A stretch of 64,000 nt of DNA from assembly GCA_000729835.1 (NCBI GenBank), contig JFHB01000089.1:1-64000 (forward strand), written 5' to 3'. The number at the start of each line of letters is the position of its first letter. The stretch's first letter is position 1. The translations under genes and the position numbers were made by a program. This document shows, piece after piece, positions 21,904 to 32,792 of this stretch. Origin of the DNA: Atkinsonella hypoxylon. Taxonomy: Eukaryota; Ascomycota; Sordariomycetes; Hypocreales; Clavicipitaceae. Below the pieces are notes generated by a model. That model had not been told where the DNA came from. It ran no database searches and saw nothing but the letters and a program-made list of their open reading frames with translations.

Positions 21904-24661
21904 ATGCCTCGACGAGCAGCTTCTCCGGCTGCGTCCGAGCCTGAGCTCGACATTTTTGATTCACTATATCCTGGAGAAGACGCAGACGGCGGCCAAAGTC
22001 GACCCGCCGGCAATGAGATTAACTTTGATGATCTATTGCACGAGCCTCTGGGAGGTGATGATGGCGACGAGGCTTTTATTGCCCTCCAGCAAGCGGCGTC
22101 CTACCGCAAGAATTCCAACTTGAAGGGTCGAACAGTAAAAAAGGGTGGAGGCTTTCAGGCAATGGGTATTCCAAGCACTTCGGTTTCTCGTTTGAACACC
22201 TCGGGCCACATTGACTGACCGCTTTTACCAAGGTCTGAATGCGAATTTACTGAAAGCAATCGCGCGAAAAGGTTTCTCAGTTCCCACCCCAATTCAGAGA
22301 AAAACCATTCCTCTTCTTCTTGACCGTAAAGATGTTGTCGGCATGGCTCGAACCGGTTCCGGCAAGACTGGTGCCTTCGTTATTCCGATGATTGAGAAAT
22401 TGCGAGCACATAGCGCAAAGTTTGGCAGCAGGGCTCTGATTTTGTCTCCTTCCCGAGAACTGGCCATCCAGACCCTGAAGGTTGTGAAGGAGTTCGCGCG
22501 TGGAACTGACTTGAAAGCCGTGCTCCTGGTCGGTGGTGATAGTCTTGAAGAGCAGTTCTCCTCCATGGCCGCGAATCCTGATATCATTATCGCTACGCCA
22601 GGTCGGTTCCTGCACTTGAAGGTCGAAATGTCTTTGGATCTCTCGTCAATACAGTATGTCGTCTTCGACGAAGCTGATAGATTATTCGAAATGGGGTTCG
22701 CCGCGCAGCTGACGGAAATCCTACACGCCTTACCTCAGTCTCGGCAAACTCTCCTCTTCTCTGCTACGCTGCCTGCATCCTTGGTCGAATTTGCAAGAGC
22801 TGGTTTACAAGATCCGAGTCTTGTACGATTAGATGCAGAGACCAAAGTATCACCAGACCTCGAGAGTGCCTTTTTCTCCGTAAAGGGGGCAGAGAAGGAA
22901 GGCTCCCTGTTGCATATTCTTCACGATGTGATCAAGGTGCCCCTCGGAGCACCGGAAATACCCAAACAGGAAGTGGACAAGTCCTCAAAGAAGCGTAAGC
23001 GAGGCATAGAAAGTGGTCCAAGTCGGCCCACAGAGCACTCAACAATAGTCTTCACAGCTACAAAACATCACGTCGAGTATCTAGCAAACGTTCTTCAAGC
23101 CGCAGGGTTCGCCGTATCGCATGTGTACGGTTCGCTTGACCAGACAGCACGAAGGAACCAAGTTGAGGATTTCCGCCGAGGCAGAACTAACATACTCGTT
23201 GTCACCGACGTGGCAGCTCGCGGTATTGACATTCCTATTTTAGCAAATGTCATAAATTACGATTTCCCTTCACAGCCTAAAATTTTTGTCCACCGAGTTG
23301 GTCGAACGGCACGTGCTGGTCAGCGTGGCTGGAGCTACAGTCTTGTCCGCGAAAGTGACGCACCGTACCTCCTCGACCTTCAACTGTTCCTTGGTAGAAG
23401 ACTAGTTCTCGGTCAGGAGGATAGTGAGCCCTCCTTCGCTTCTGACGTTGTAGTCGGTGCTCTGAAGAGGGACATGGTTGAGACAAACGTCGAATGGATG
23501 AACAAGCTTCTCAGTGAGGACCTCGATATCAAAACGCTTCGCGGTGTCGCATGTAAGGCCGAAAAGCTCTACATCAAAACACGCAATTCCGCTTCCAGCC
23601 AGAGTGCCAAGCGCGCGAAAGAAATTGTTGCGAGCAACGGATGGAATCAACTACACAGGCTATTCGGCGAGGATATTGACGGAACGGAGCAAGCAAGAAC
23701 AGATATGCTTGCCAGAATCAGCTGCTTCAAACCGCAAGAAACCATTTTCGAAGTCAGCCACACCGACAAATCGCACGCCGAAGCAGCAGAAATGATGAAG
23801 CAGTTGAGGAAGAGAATAACACCCAAGAACAGACAACCTCAGAAGCCACAAGCTGACGTGCTCGTTGACGAAGAGTTCGATCTTCCATCGAAACCCGCTG
23901 CCGAGAGCGCCCCCGCAGATGACTCTGACGCGGCGATGGATGACGAGATGCCAGATCCAGACCACACTACCACCTTCTCAGACGACGATGACGACCTCGA
24001 GGTCACCGTCTCCAATCCATCCAATAAGAAGGGCAAGACGGACTGGCGCGACTCGGAAGTCTTCATGAGCTACACCCCTCGCACAACGAACGCTGCCGAA
24101 GAGCGCGGCTACGGCGTCCACTCAGGCGGCTTCGTCGAAGCAGCCCGCGACGCAACCATGGACCTGACCAACGACGAAACCGCCAAGTCCTTTGGGCAGC
24201 CCGCGCGACCGAAGATGCGCTGGGACGCCAAATCCAAGAAGTACGTCTCTCGGGACAACGACGAAGATGGCTCTAAGGGCAGCAAATTGATCACGGGCGA
24301 ATCCGGCGTCAAGATAGCCGCATCGTTCCAAAGCGGTCGCTACGACAAGTGGAAGCGTGCTCAGCGCGTGAGAGGCCTCCCCCGGGTCGGCGAGACAGAG
24401 AAGCCCGGTACGCAGGGCATCTCGACGGGTGTGCGGTACAGACACAAGTTGGAGAAGGCGCCCAAGGAGGCCGACAAGTACAGAGACGACTTTGCGATTC
24501 GCAAGAAGAGAGTGGCCGAGGCGAGAGAGAAGCGCATTGGCCGATTCAAGGACGGGATGGGCAGGAAGGAGCTCCAGGGGGTGGATGATATTCGGAAAGC
24601 AAGGCTGGAGAAACAGAGGAGGCTTGCTAAGAATGCGAGACCGCAGAAGAAAAAGAAGTGA
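21904..24661 (+). CDS. DBP10: ATP-dependent RNA helicase Dbp10 (DDX54 type)
   Basis: DEAD-box helicase of 60S ribosomal subunit assembly in the nucleolus. Two exons, 21904-22165 and 22233-24661, give 896 residues. The N-terminus is acidic with a conserved NEINFDDLL segment. The Q motif (GFSVPTPIQ) is split from the N-terminus by the intron. Motif I is ARTGSGKT near 125-132, motif II is DEADRLFEMGF near 232, motif III is SAT, and motif VI is HRVGRTARAGQ near 440. A nuclear-type basic insert (KKRKRG) lies between the two RecA lobes. The C-terminal third carries an acidic stretch and the Dbp10 C-terminal domain near 790-880, which separates it from other DEAD-box proteins. It ends in a basic KNARPQKKKK tail. 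It converges with the FNIP/Lst4 gene. Confidence 0.97.
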
Positions 24662-25368
24662 TGTTCCAGAGGAGCTCACAATGACCTAGGCGTTATGGAA
24701 CTAGTCTAGAACATTTGAGTATGATCTGCAAGGCTAGTTACATACCCTTGCGTCAACCTGACTTGGTGACTTGGCACTTAAGACCGGCAACTTGTGAGAG
24801 ATCTAACGATTGTCTGCCTTTGCAGATCACAGCTATGACTCCCAGAAGCGGAGGATGGGTAGTTGAAATTCACGATGTACTATTCACGTGTCGGGTGCTA
24901 AAGGTATACATGTACGAGGGCCAAGAGGACTATTAGTCCTGCTTAACTCCCAGTTAGACTGACGAAAGTGAATTAGACGATACCATTTAGAGCCCAATTT
25001 CTATTATTCTGGACGAGACTCTCCCTCCATTTCATGACTAGTTCCAGAATTGGCAAAGGCACATTCATCACGCATGCACATTGATGCTGCAACCAAGAAT
25101 TAAGAGGTGAAAAGAAATAGAATTAGAAAGGAAAAAGAAAAAACTATGCTAGTGGGTATCGTGGTTGTGATGCTGACGCAAATTTAAGGCAAAAGAAAGA
25201 AATTCATAACGAAGCAAATGACCTTATTTCCAGTTCATAGCGACTTTGGCCTCTGTGGTTGGTCCTTGACCTCGACAAGCCATGATTAGTTATGCAGAGT
25301 TGATTTCTGCATGGGCTTAAATCGACGAGACGCAGCAACAAGGTTCATGGGCCAGATGAGCAAGTCCA
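24662..25368. other. Convergent spacer DBP10 / FNIP gene
   Basis: About 700 bases holding two 3' regions. 25090-25150 is A-rich. No gene, RNA or strong repeat is visible. Confidence 0.6.
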
Positions 25369-28300
25369 TCACTCAAGGGCATCCATGCTGGCCACCCAGT
25401 CTCGCACAGCATCGCGCAGAATGCTTCGCCCATGGAGGTTGTGGTGGTTATTTCCCAACCCAATGGGGTTGCCATCTCGATTGTCGACGGCCTCGCGAAA
25501 CACGTCTTCCAGAGCTGACAAGACAACCGTCTTGCATTGAGTTCTGGGCGCATTAGGGGCTGTCTCAGGCTTTGCTAATTGCGTAATCTCTGATAACGCG
25601 TCGGGCATGGTGCTATCACTCTCTATGCTTCCATGAACAACATCGCTTAGGGTTTGTGACGAATTAGTGGAGCTTCCCTTGCCTCCATCTCCGGTCATGT
25701 TTACGACTTTCGCGACAGCTTCCTTCAAGGAATCATCACAGTTGAAAACAGGATCCTCGATCCATTTCTCTTCGAGCTGGGTTTCATACGGAAGTATCGC
25801 TGGTGTAAGCATGACGTTTGCACCAGAACCAGTAATGCCGGTGTGTGTGCCAGGACGATCCAGTACTGCTTTTGGTTGTACAAGTCTCCTATAAGTAATT
25901 CGACTGATCGAGCTCCTGACCGTATCTGCAATAAGAACGCTGCTGACATCCACCCATCGTTCGGGGCTGGCCTGTCCTTGAGGGCTGATGGGTGCGGGCG
26001 TTGGTTCAGCTCGCATGGCTGCTTTGACTTTGTCAATGAGATTGTCCTGCGGCGGCAAAGCTTGAAGTGCAAAGTCGGGATGGAAGCGATTAAGCCACCC
26101 AGCAGCATTCAGAGGTAGATCGCCCTCAATGGCGAATCGAGTTTGTTCGAATGCTTCGAGGCTATTTGACAGCCCAGGAGTTGACAAGTATCCACTACTT
26201 GATGGTGAGCTGATTGCGGATTCGAATGATGTAATGTAATCAGGAAATGGAACATCCACGTCTATCACGCCGTCCTCGACATTAATAGACGTCTTGACGG
26301 GCGATTCAAATGCGCCATTCGGATCCGGAGTTCGGTCAGCTTGCGCAAATGAGCCTCGCCCTCGTACACCTGTGAAGCTGTCTCGCGGAGTGTCGACAAC
26401 GCAAGCATCTTCGCCGCTCCTCGTTGCGCCTCCTTCATTTTCGAATCGCTCCTCAGGAGATTCTCGTACCACCTCTGAGAGCTTGTCGATGCACCCAAAG
26501 TTTGATTTCACAGGCGAGCGAAGTTCCGCGCTTCCCTGACTATAAGTAGCACTGTCAAAAGAATCTCTACGGCGAGGACTCCATAAGCCACCTATGAGAC
26601 TACCCCATCTCAGCCCAGAGCTAGGAGGCCGTGAGACACAACCAGTCTGTCCAATACTGTCTCCTCTCTTCAAGGATCGTTTGAGATCATCGGCAGCTAC
26701 ACTCCCACTACTTCCAGGTCGTGTTCGTCGTTGGTTGTCGCGCTGTTGAACGCCTGCAAAATGGGGGGCTGTAGTCTCGAGCATAATCGTCGTTGTCGTC
26801 GCCGCGCTACTCTTGCGAGAGACTATGTCTGTCCCGGGCATGGGTAAGTTAGTGGTTTGGATAGATGCGGCATCTGATGCGCGCCTTTGATGGTTGCGGT
26901 CAAAACCAAACTGCGCCAATTGTGGAGGCACGACCGTCGAATTCCTTGCACTTTGGCTGGCGTTTCTACAATGAGAAGCCCGTCGCAGTCCACTTCGCCT
27001 GTTAATCTTACGTCGAAGAGATTCTTCCCGAGAAACGGGAATAATGAAGGTCGGCGGCGAGTTGGAATATCCGCCGACGGAAGCAGATGTACTCGGCCGA
27101 TGCGCTCTGGCGGTGTGAATCTGCTGATTGGCAGGAAGAAAAGCAGACAGCAAGAACACAAGTCGTCGAGCTGCCATTTTGTTATCAGAGATGATTATAG
27201 TCCGCGCGGGAAGTGACAAATCCTCTTCGTTCCTATTCCGACGAGCCACAGCGGCACGTTTTCCATAGGAGGGACCACACAGAGCTTGAAGCCAATCCGT
27301 ATGCGTTGAAAGAAAACCGGTCAAGAGATCATGAAAAAAGGTCGTGCGATCCAATGAAGCTGCCCATTTAGAGACCCAGATTGCCTCATCCCTCCAAATA
27401 CCCCATCTGCCTTGGCCGGTGACGACACGAGCCGCGCTGAGACCCATGACGATTCTGCTTCGCGACAAGCCCACCTCAGAAGCTATATTATTGTCATCAG
27501 CAAGGCAATTAGGCCACAACGACACGAGCTTAGTTGTCCCCTTAGGTGGCTTTGCTCGAGGCAATTCGCCACCACGTCGGTCTGACATTGAGGGTGTTCG
27601 AGAGACAATGGTTGAATGGGATGATCCGAAATAAGGGCCTGGGGATGCACTATCTGCTTGCTTGAGCATCGCATGTATCGTCGTGGCAATCAGCGACTGA
27701 AGATGCGTCAGCGTCCGCATAATGATATCCCAGTGCTGCGTTAAGCAATCAATTTTGTCTTCCGGGTCGTTAGCATCTACCGCATCTCCATAGGTACCTG
27801 ATCCTGACATATTCCAGCCAGCCTTGGTCGAATTGTAAGAGGATGAGAATAGATCTTGATCATTATACGACCCTGAGTCGCGAAACAACGATTTTGTAAG
27901 CAATGCAGACGAGATTCTGGATGTCGCTTGGGGAATTTGAACGACTAGAACCACGGCATACATTGGGGTACGTCGCTGCCTTGGCTGTGGCTTCTTCTTT
28001 CTAGGCAATGACTCGTCTCCCGGAGATGGGAATGGAAATCCACTGCTTCCCTCTTCAGTCGATTGGTTCTGCGGCGTAGTGTTCGAATCAACATCGTCCA
28101 CGGCAAGATTCACAGGAAATAACCGGGTGATGAGGACTTTTCTCTTATCATTCTGACGGGAAGGAATCCCACCGTTTAAAGAGTGGCCAGTACCAAGAGT
28201 TGGAGAGATGGCTTGTGACGAATATGACTGAGACAATTTGCTTGACCGACCACTGGAACGTCCAATGGAACTCCTCCCATCCCCAAACATGGATGATGCA

Positions 28301-28983
28301 GCCGAATCGCTCACTCGATTATCACTAGGGACCACATGAACCTTGGTTGAAGTTCCTTTGTAGGCCATGAGTTCGGAGTTACCAAAGATGCAGCTCGAAA
28401 AAGTTGCAAGCTCCTCCCTATATTCCCGGGCCGCTCTCTGAGATTCAGTCTCACTGTGGCTCTGACTCCGGCCATGCATGGACGCCCGGCGATCAAATGC
28501 ACCTTGGCGAAGTGGAGGAATTTCGGTTTGGATGACTAGAGGTCTAGCAGACTGGGTTAGACTGCCCTTGCGAGAGGACATGGCTAACCTCTTGGAGTCC
28601 TGATGGGCGGGCGAGGGCTCAGAGGTGGTCATCGGTTCGGGAGGCGGATGGCTGTCGAATAAGAGCGACGCATTGACAGGTCCAAGAGCATCTTGCATGA
28701 CGATGATGCGAACATCCTTAACGTCAAGCTCAATATCCTCAATGTAATCGAATGCCTGTGCGGTTGTCGTTCCGGGTGCGGTTGTCGTGTTTGAGAGCGG
28801 AAAGACCTGGTCGTTTCGGTGTTGATAGAGTGCTTGAGCATCCGGGAAGAGGAGGTTGCGGGTATGGATGTCCTCTTGCACAGATTCGAGCGATAAGTTT
28901 GGACGAGGTGTGCCGTAGTTATCTGCCTCGGCCGAAGGCGAAGCCGAGCTCCCAGAGCCCAAATGTAACAATCTTCCCAGCAT
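25369..28983 (-). CDS. Folliculin-interacting protein (FNIP) / Lst4-like TORC1 regulator
   Basis: Single exon, 1204 residues. Fungal relative of FNIP/Lst4, which with folliculin/Lst7 acts as a GTPase-activating complex on Rag/Gtr GTPases at the vacuole or lysosome, coupling amino acids to TORC1. The longin-type N-terminal domain is recognised from the segment ELDVKDVRIIVMQDALG near 75-95, then YAVVLVVQIP near 340, and a helical block with DIIMRTLTHLQ. The DENN-like part includes RTIIISDNKMAARRLVFLLSAFLP near 590-615. Long Ser/Arg/Thr-rich, probably disordered and phosphorylated loops lie between (about 100-340 and 660-850). The C-terminus, with SILRDAVRDWVASMDALE, is conserved in character. 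The first ATG, MLGRLLHLG, is a usual start. Assignment rests on recognised segments, not an alignment. Confidence 0.84.
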   Translation of the reverse strand: MLGRLLHLGSGSSASPSAEADNYGTPRPNLSLESVQEDIHTRNLLFPDAQALYQHRNDQVFPLSNTTTAPGTTTAQAFDYIEDIELDVKDVRIIVMQDALGPVNASLLFDSHPPPEPMTTSEPSPAHQDSKRLAMSSRKGSLTQSARPLVIQTEIPPLRQGAFDRRASMHGRSQSHSETESQRAAREYREELATFSSCIFGNSELMAYKGTSTKVHVVPSDNRVSDSAASSMFGDGRSSIGRSSGRSSKLSQSYSSQAISPTLGTGHSLNGGIPSRQNDKRKVLITRLFPVNLAVDDVDSNTTPQNQSTEEGSSGFPFPSPGDESLPRKKKPQPRQRRTPMYAVVLVVQIPQATSRISSALLTKSLFRDSGSYNDQDLFSSSYNSTKAGWNMSGSGTYGDAVDANDPEDKIDCLTQHWDIIMRTLTHLQSLIATTIHAMLKQADSASPGPYFGSSHSTIVSRTPSMSDRRGGELPRAKPPKGTTKLVSLWPNCLADDNNIASEVGLSRSRIVMGLSAARVVTGQGRWGIWRDEAIWVSKWAASLDRTTFFHDLLTGFLSTHTDWLQALCGPSYGKRAAVARRNRNEEDLSLPARTIIISDNKMAARRLVFLLSAFLPANQQIHTARAHRPSTSASVGGYSNSPPTFIIPVSREESLRRKINRRSGLRRASHCRNASQSARNSTVVPPQLAQFGFDRNHQRRASDAASIQTTNLPMPGTDIVSRKSSAATTTTIMLETTAPHFAGVQQRDNQRRTRPGSSGSVAADDLKRSLKRGDSIGQTGCVSRPPSSGLRWGSLIGGLWSPRRRDSFDSATYSQGSAELRSPVKSNFGCIDKLSEVVRESPEERFENEGGATRSGEDACVVDTPRDSFTGVRGRGSFAQADRTPDPNGAFESPVKTSINVEDGVIDVDVPFPDYITSFESAISSPSSSGYLSTPGLSNSLEAFEQTRFAIEGDLPLNAAGWLNRFHPDFALQALPPQDNLIDKVKAAMRAEPTPAPISPQGQASPERWVDVSSVLIADTVRSSISRITYRRLVQPKAVLDRPGTHTGITGSGANVMLTPAILPYETQLEEKWIEDPVFNCDDSLKEAVAKVVNMTGDGGKGSSTNSSQTLSDVVHGSIESDSTMPDALSEITQLAKPETAPNAPRTQCKTVVLSALEDVFREAVDNRDGNPIGLGNNHHNLHGRSILRDAVRDWVASMDALE

Positions 28984-29370
28984 GGCGCAGTAATCGATAC
29001 CCGCTAATAGTTGGTGGCAATTTGAGCTGAACTTGTCGCCCCAATGCCAAGATGTCCAATAGTTGGAGAAGGCCTTTTTTTAGGACAAGAACTTTCTATC
29101 GAGACCGTAGGAGACGAATGGTTCAGGTCCAGTGTACGGCCATGATCAAATGCAGAGAGTTCAGCGATTTCCGTGGCGCATGCATAGTCGTCATTGGTGA
29201 TATATAAGTTGAGCCTGCCTGCCAGGATACTGCTGCATAGGGTCGCTGTCCAGGAAAATTTTCACCGTCGTTTGTCTAAACAAGGCGCAAAATTTCCATG
29301 AACCGCTGAGAGTTGAAAGAACAGGCAGCTGAGTTGTTGAGAAACGAAGGCTCAGTCCCGGCGGAGTTGT

Positions 29371-29415
29371 TCAGTGGTGGTGGTGGTGGTGGTGATGGTG
29401 GCGGCGCTGGTGGAG
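29371..29415. repeat. GGT trinucleotide-rich tract
   Basis: A run of GTG/GGT triplets, partly interrupted by GAT and GGC, in the upstream region of the FNIP gene. On the minus strand it reads as a histidine or proline/threonine run, which creates a long but meaningless open frame. Confidence 0.8.
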
Positions 29416-30101
29416 GCGAGGTCGATCGATAGATAGCCCGACGCAGTCAATGAATGAGACGGACCGAGACGGACCAAATGCAAGAAGCCGCAGGGAGGGA
29501 GCAGGCAACACGCGTAGTAAAATCAATGAGTGGAGAGCAAACAAAAGGGCGGAAGCATTGATTGTGCCGAACGGCAGATACAACGTAACAACGGAGGTTT
29601 CAAAAAGGCTTTTGCACGTGCGTGCGGTCGTTGCGACTGCGCGATCTGCGCCGGAGACGAAATGCCACGGCGCAAGAAATCGAGCCGTTGGACGTCGCTT
29701 TGGACGTCGCCTACTTTGTACAAGAGGTCCGTGGTGGTGACAACTATGAAAAAGGGAAGCGAAATAGAGAAGACGACCAGACGGTAAAGATATGTGCAAC
29801 CAGTCGACTTATCGCTGTGTGAGCCCACGCCCGGACCAGAATAGACCAGAATAGCCCGTGCCTTTTTGTTTTTATCTGTCTGATGTGTTGTGCGGTGAGA
29901 AGAGGGGGGGGGGAGGCGTGAAGTTGACCGTCGATGGATGATGGATGGGTGGAGCGATCGAAGGTAGATAGATGAATTGAATGGAGACGAGGGCAATGGC
30001 AATGGCAATGAGCATAGGCGCGGCACGGAAAAGTAAAAGTAGGTAGGTGCAAGACCGGTGCGAGGAGGGCAAGAGTACCCAGGGTGCCTTCCTTCCTTCC
30101 T

Positions 30102-30140
30102 GCTAGGAGGTAGGTAGGTAACTACCTAGGTAGGTACCCA
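30102..30140. repeat. Cluster of TAGGTAGGTA / CCTAGG motifs
   Basis: Two direct runs of TAGGTAGGTA flank ACTACCTAGG within 39 bases, followed by GTACCC. It is the same motif family as at 14267-14350. Confidence 0.75.
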
Positions 30141-32278
30141 AGCTACAGAACGGAGTCACGGGGCTGCAAATTAAGTCAAGGCCCTGACCAAGACAATAGC
30201 TCGCCGAATCCTCGGGAAATCTGTCCCCACGACGGAAGCACACGTACCAGGCGGGCACCAACCCAAGCAGTCCCTGACCTGACCATCCGCCCAAGCACGC
30301 CAGGCTACCAGGTAACCCTGGGGCCGACCCGACATGAACCGACGTCGAATGCCTGCCCAAACAAAACGCAGGGACACATGGACGGCCAACGAACGTCCTC
30401 GTTCTCCAGTCGTATCATGTGGCGGAACAGGGAAGCAATCTCCAGCATCTCTCTCTACTCCGTGCTCTGGTCTGCATCCCGTTCTGTGGAGCCTGCTTCG
30501 CTCATCTCATGTTCTACATGCATGTTGGTTGCGCTGCAAAATTAATAATAAAGTACGGTTTACATTACAATCAGCTACCACACCTGGCACAAAGCAGACG
30601 ACTACGACGTACAACGACCCATCGCACGTTATATCAATTGGAGGATATTCTAGACCGCTACGAGACATTTGGTATTAGCGGACTAGCGGGCCCAACAGAT
30701 CGATCCTCTGGCTGGCCTTGGAGCCATCAAGTAATGGTCTAGGGTCTACGGAATAGTTCTGGACCTTTCGGTCTTTGGCGGTTGCCAAGCGATGCGGGTC
30801 TCTTCGCATAGAGCAGATCGACCATTATGGATTACGATCAAAAGATGCTATTGTCCAGATAGGGGCGTGGATGGCATGTTCTTGAGAGCTCGCTCATCCA
30901 CCGAATGCCGTTACACCACCACGTCACCGAGGGATACCAAAGTGCTGCGCGATTGCCGTAATAAGCAAAGCACTGGACGGCTACCAGGCTCTGACCTTTT
31001 GCCCGGATGTTTTTCTCGTCGACAACAAACGACTTGCTGTGAGCTTCCAGCTTCTACATTCCAAAAGCAAGGTTTCCCCACCTGTCTGCTTGTTCACTTT
31101 ACCCCCAGACACGCCATGAGTTATATGCACCATTCCTTCAGCGCCTTATCACAAGGCTCAAGCACTCCAGAACAGGTAGGTGGGAACAGCTACCGTGGCG
31201 TGGGCGCGGAGCTAGGAACTAACTACTCCGTACGTGCATAGATGGATGATAAGGTATCCTTTCTTGCGCCACACAGCTTTTTTACATGGCGGCCACAATG
31301 TACTTCAAAGCCGTGTGCGGCCAAGGCTAGGAATCCCCAAAGCAGCGTTTCTTAAGGCCCTGGAAAAACGAAAGACGTCACTAATAGGCAGAAAACAATT
31401 GCATCCAGGGACAAATGCTCTCTATGGTACATTTTAGGAGTAAGTACGTGCGCCCAGCTACCCTCACATATCAAGGCAACGGAATTGCGGACGCAATGCA
31501 GTCCATTTACTTGAGCTGTCTGTCTTCGGTGTGTAACGATTGCGACGAACATAGTCCGAGCATGAAACTGGTCGTTCAAGGATAAAGTCCACTCGGCGGA
31601 TGGCGGTCAAATTATATCCTGGCCCAAGCTGATTTTGTTCACCTTCACCGCACGAATGAGATGTATTATTTTGCCCAATCTTGTTGCACGGCATGACTAG
31701 TATAAGTATAAGCTGTCCTTTGTCCGGGCATGATCCAACACCAGACACATGATAGTTATGACGTGACGGTAATCATACTCGGGACGACCTCTAACATGAA
31801 CAATTGGATGCCCAGGCAGTGACGCCGCAGTCCCGGCCATGAAGGAAGCCAACAGATATCCATGGTGCACCCCGCGTCAGACAAAGATGCGGTGTGGAAG
31901 CAGCTGAAGAAGCTGGATGCAACCCCCGACCGAAGTGGACCAACTCCTAAGATCCACCCAAGTTTGAAACAATGCGCGACAGCAATACCAGTGAGCCTCC
32001 ACTCTTATTAATGTATGTACAATACAAAATGAGAATGCTAAGTTGTACTTCAACTCTTTACTGACTTTACGAAGTACTTGATAATGAGTGATTTTAATGA
32101 CAATAGCCAACCAGGCAGGCCGGGCAGGTCGGACCGGTATTGATTGCCGTTAGGTCACCAAAATCAGCTTTAAAGCCGAGCCCTGTTTCGAAAGCTAGGG
32201 CTCACTTAGTTGTAAAGTACAGCTGTTCTATGGATTTGGTTAGTGCGTCTTAGTGTTATTAAGTCCTAACTGACTTAA

Positions 32279-32312
<34 letters not shown>

Positions 32313-32325
32313 AGGAGAGAGAGAA
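32279..32325. repeat. GA dinucleotide microsatellite
   Basis: About 47 bases of (AG)n with two interruptions (GGAG and AAGG). No coding context. Confidence 0.9.
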
Positions 32326-32752
32326 CTACAATATAACAACTTAGCACTAGAAGGATCCCTCAACTAGGCATAAAAAGCTCCTGCACGTCCTGTCCATCTT
32401 GAATCTACGTGGGTGGAGGATCTGTAGCGCAATCCGCGACCGGAAATCCATTATTAACCCTCCAACCAAAGCGCAAAGTTTGATATCACGAGACCGGCGT
32501 GACCTCGATCCTCCCTGCACGGAATTCTTACAATTTACACAACAGGAAGAATTGCTCCTCATTCCATTGTTCTCGGCCAAGATACACCATTAAGACAAAA
32601 CTTTCCGTGCGGAGCAGCAGTCTCATTCTCTCGGCAGCGATGGTCAAGTTGACCTTGAAACCGAACTCCCTTGGCCACCGAACAGAGCCGATTTCTGAAA
32701 TTGACAGAACCAAAATCGGCACAGCCAAAACGGCGTGTAACCGCGCACCCCA

Positions 32753-32792
32753 CACACCCACGCACCCACGCACCCACGCACCCACGCACACG
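32753..32792. repeat. ACCCACGC octanucleotide tandem repeat
   Basis: Four or more perfect copies of the 8-nt unit CACCCACG in a row, ending in an inverted GGGTGGGTG that could pair with the array as a hairpin. Confidence 0.85.

Noticed and set aside
29371..29799. Minus-strand frame ending in a histidine run
   Set aside because: Created by the GGT tract at 29371-29415; the rest has no domain.
32753..32792. ACCCACGC array considered as a CRISPR-like or telomeric repeat
   Set aside because: Units are directly adjacent without spacers and do not match TTAGGG-type telomere repeats; it is a simple minisatellite.
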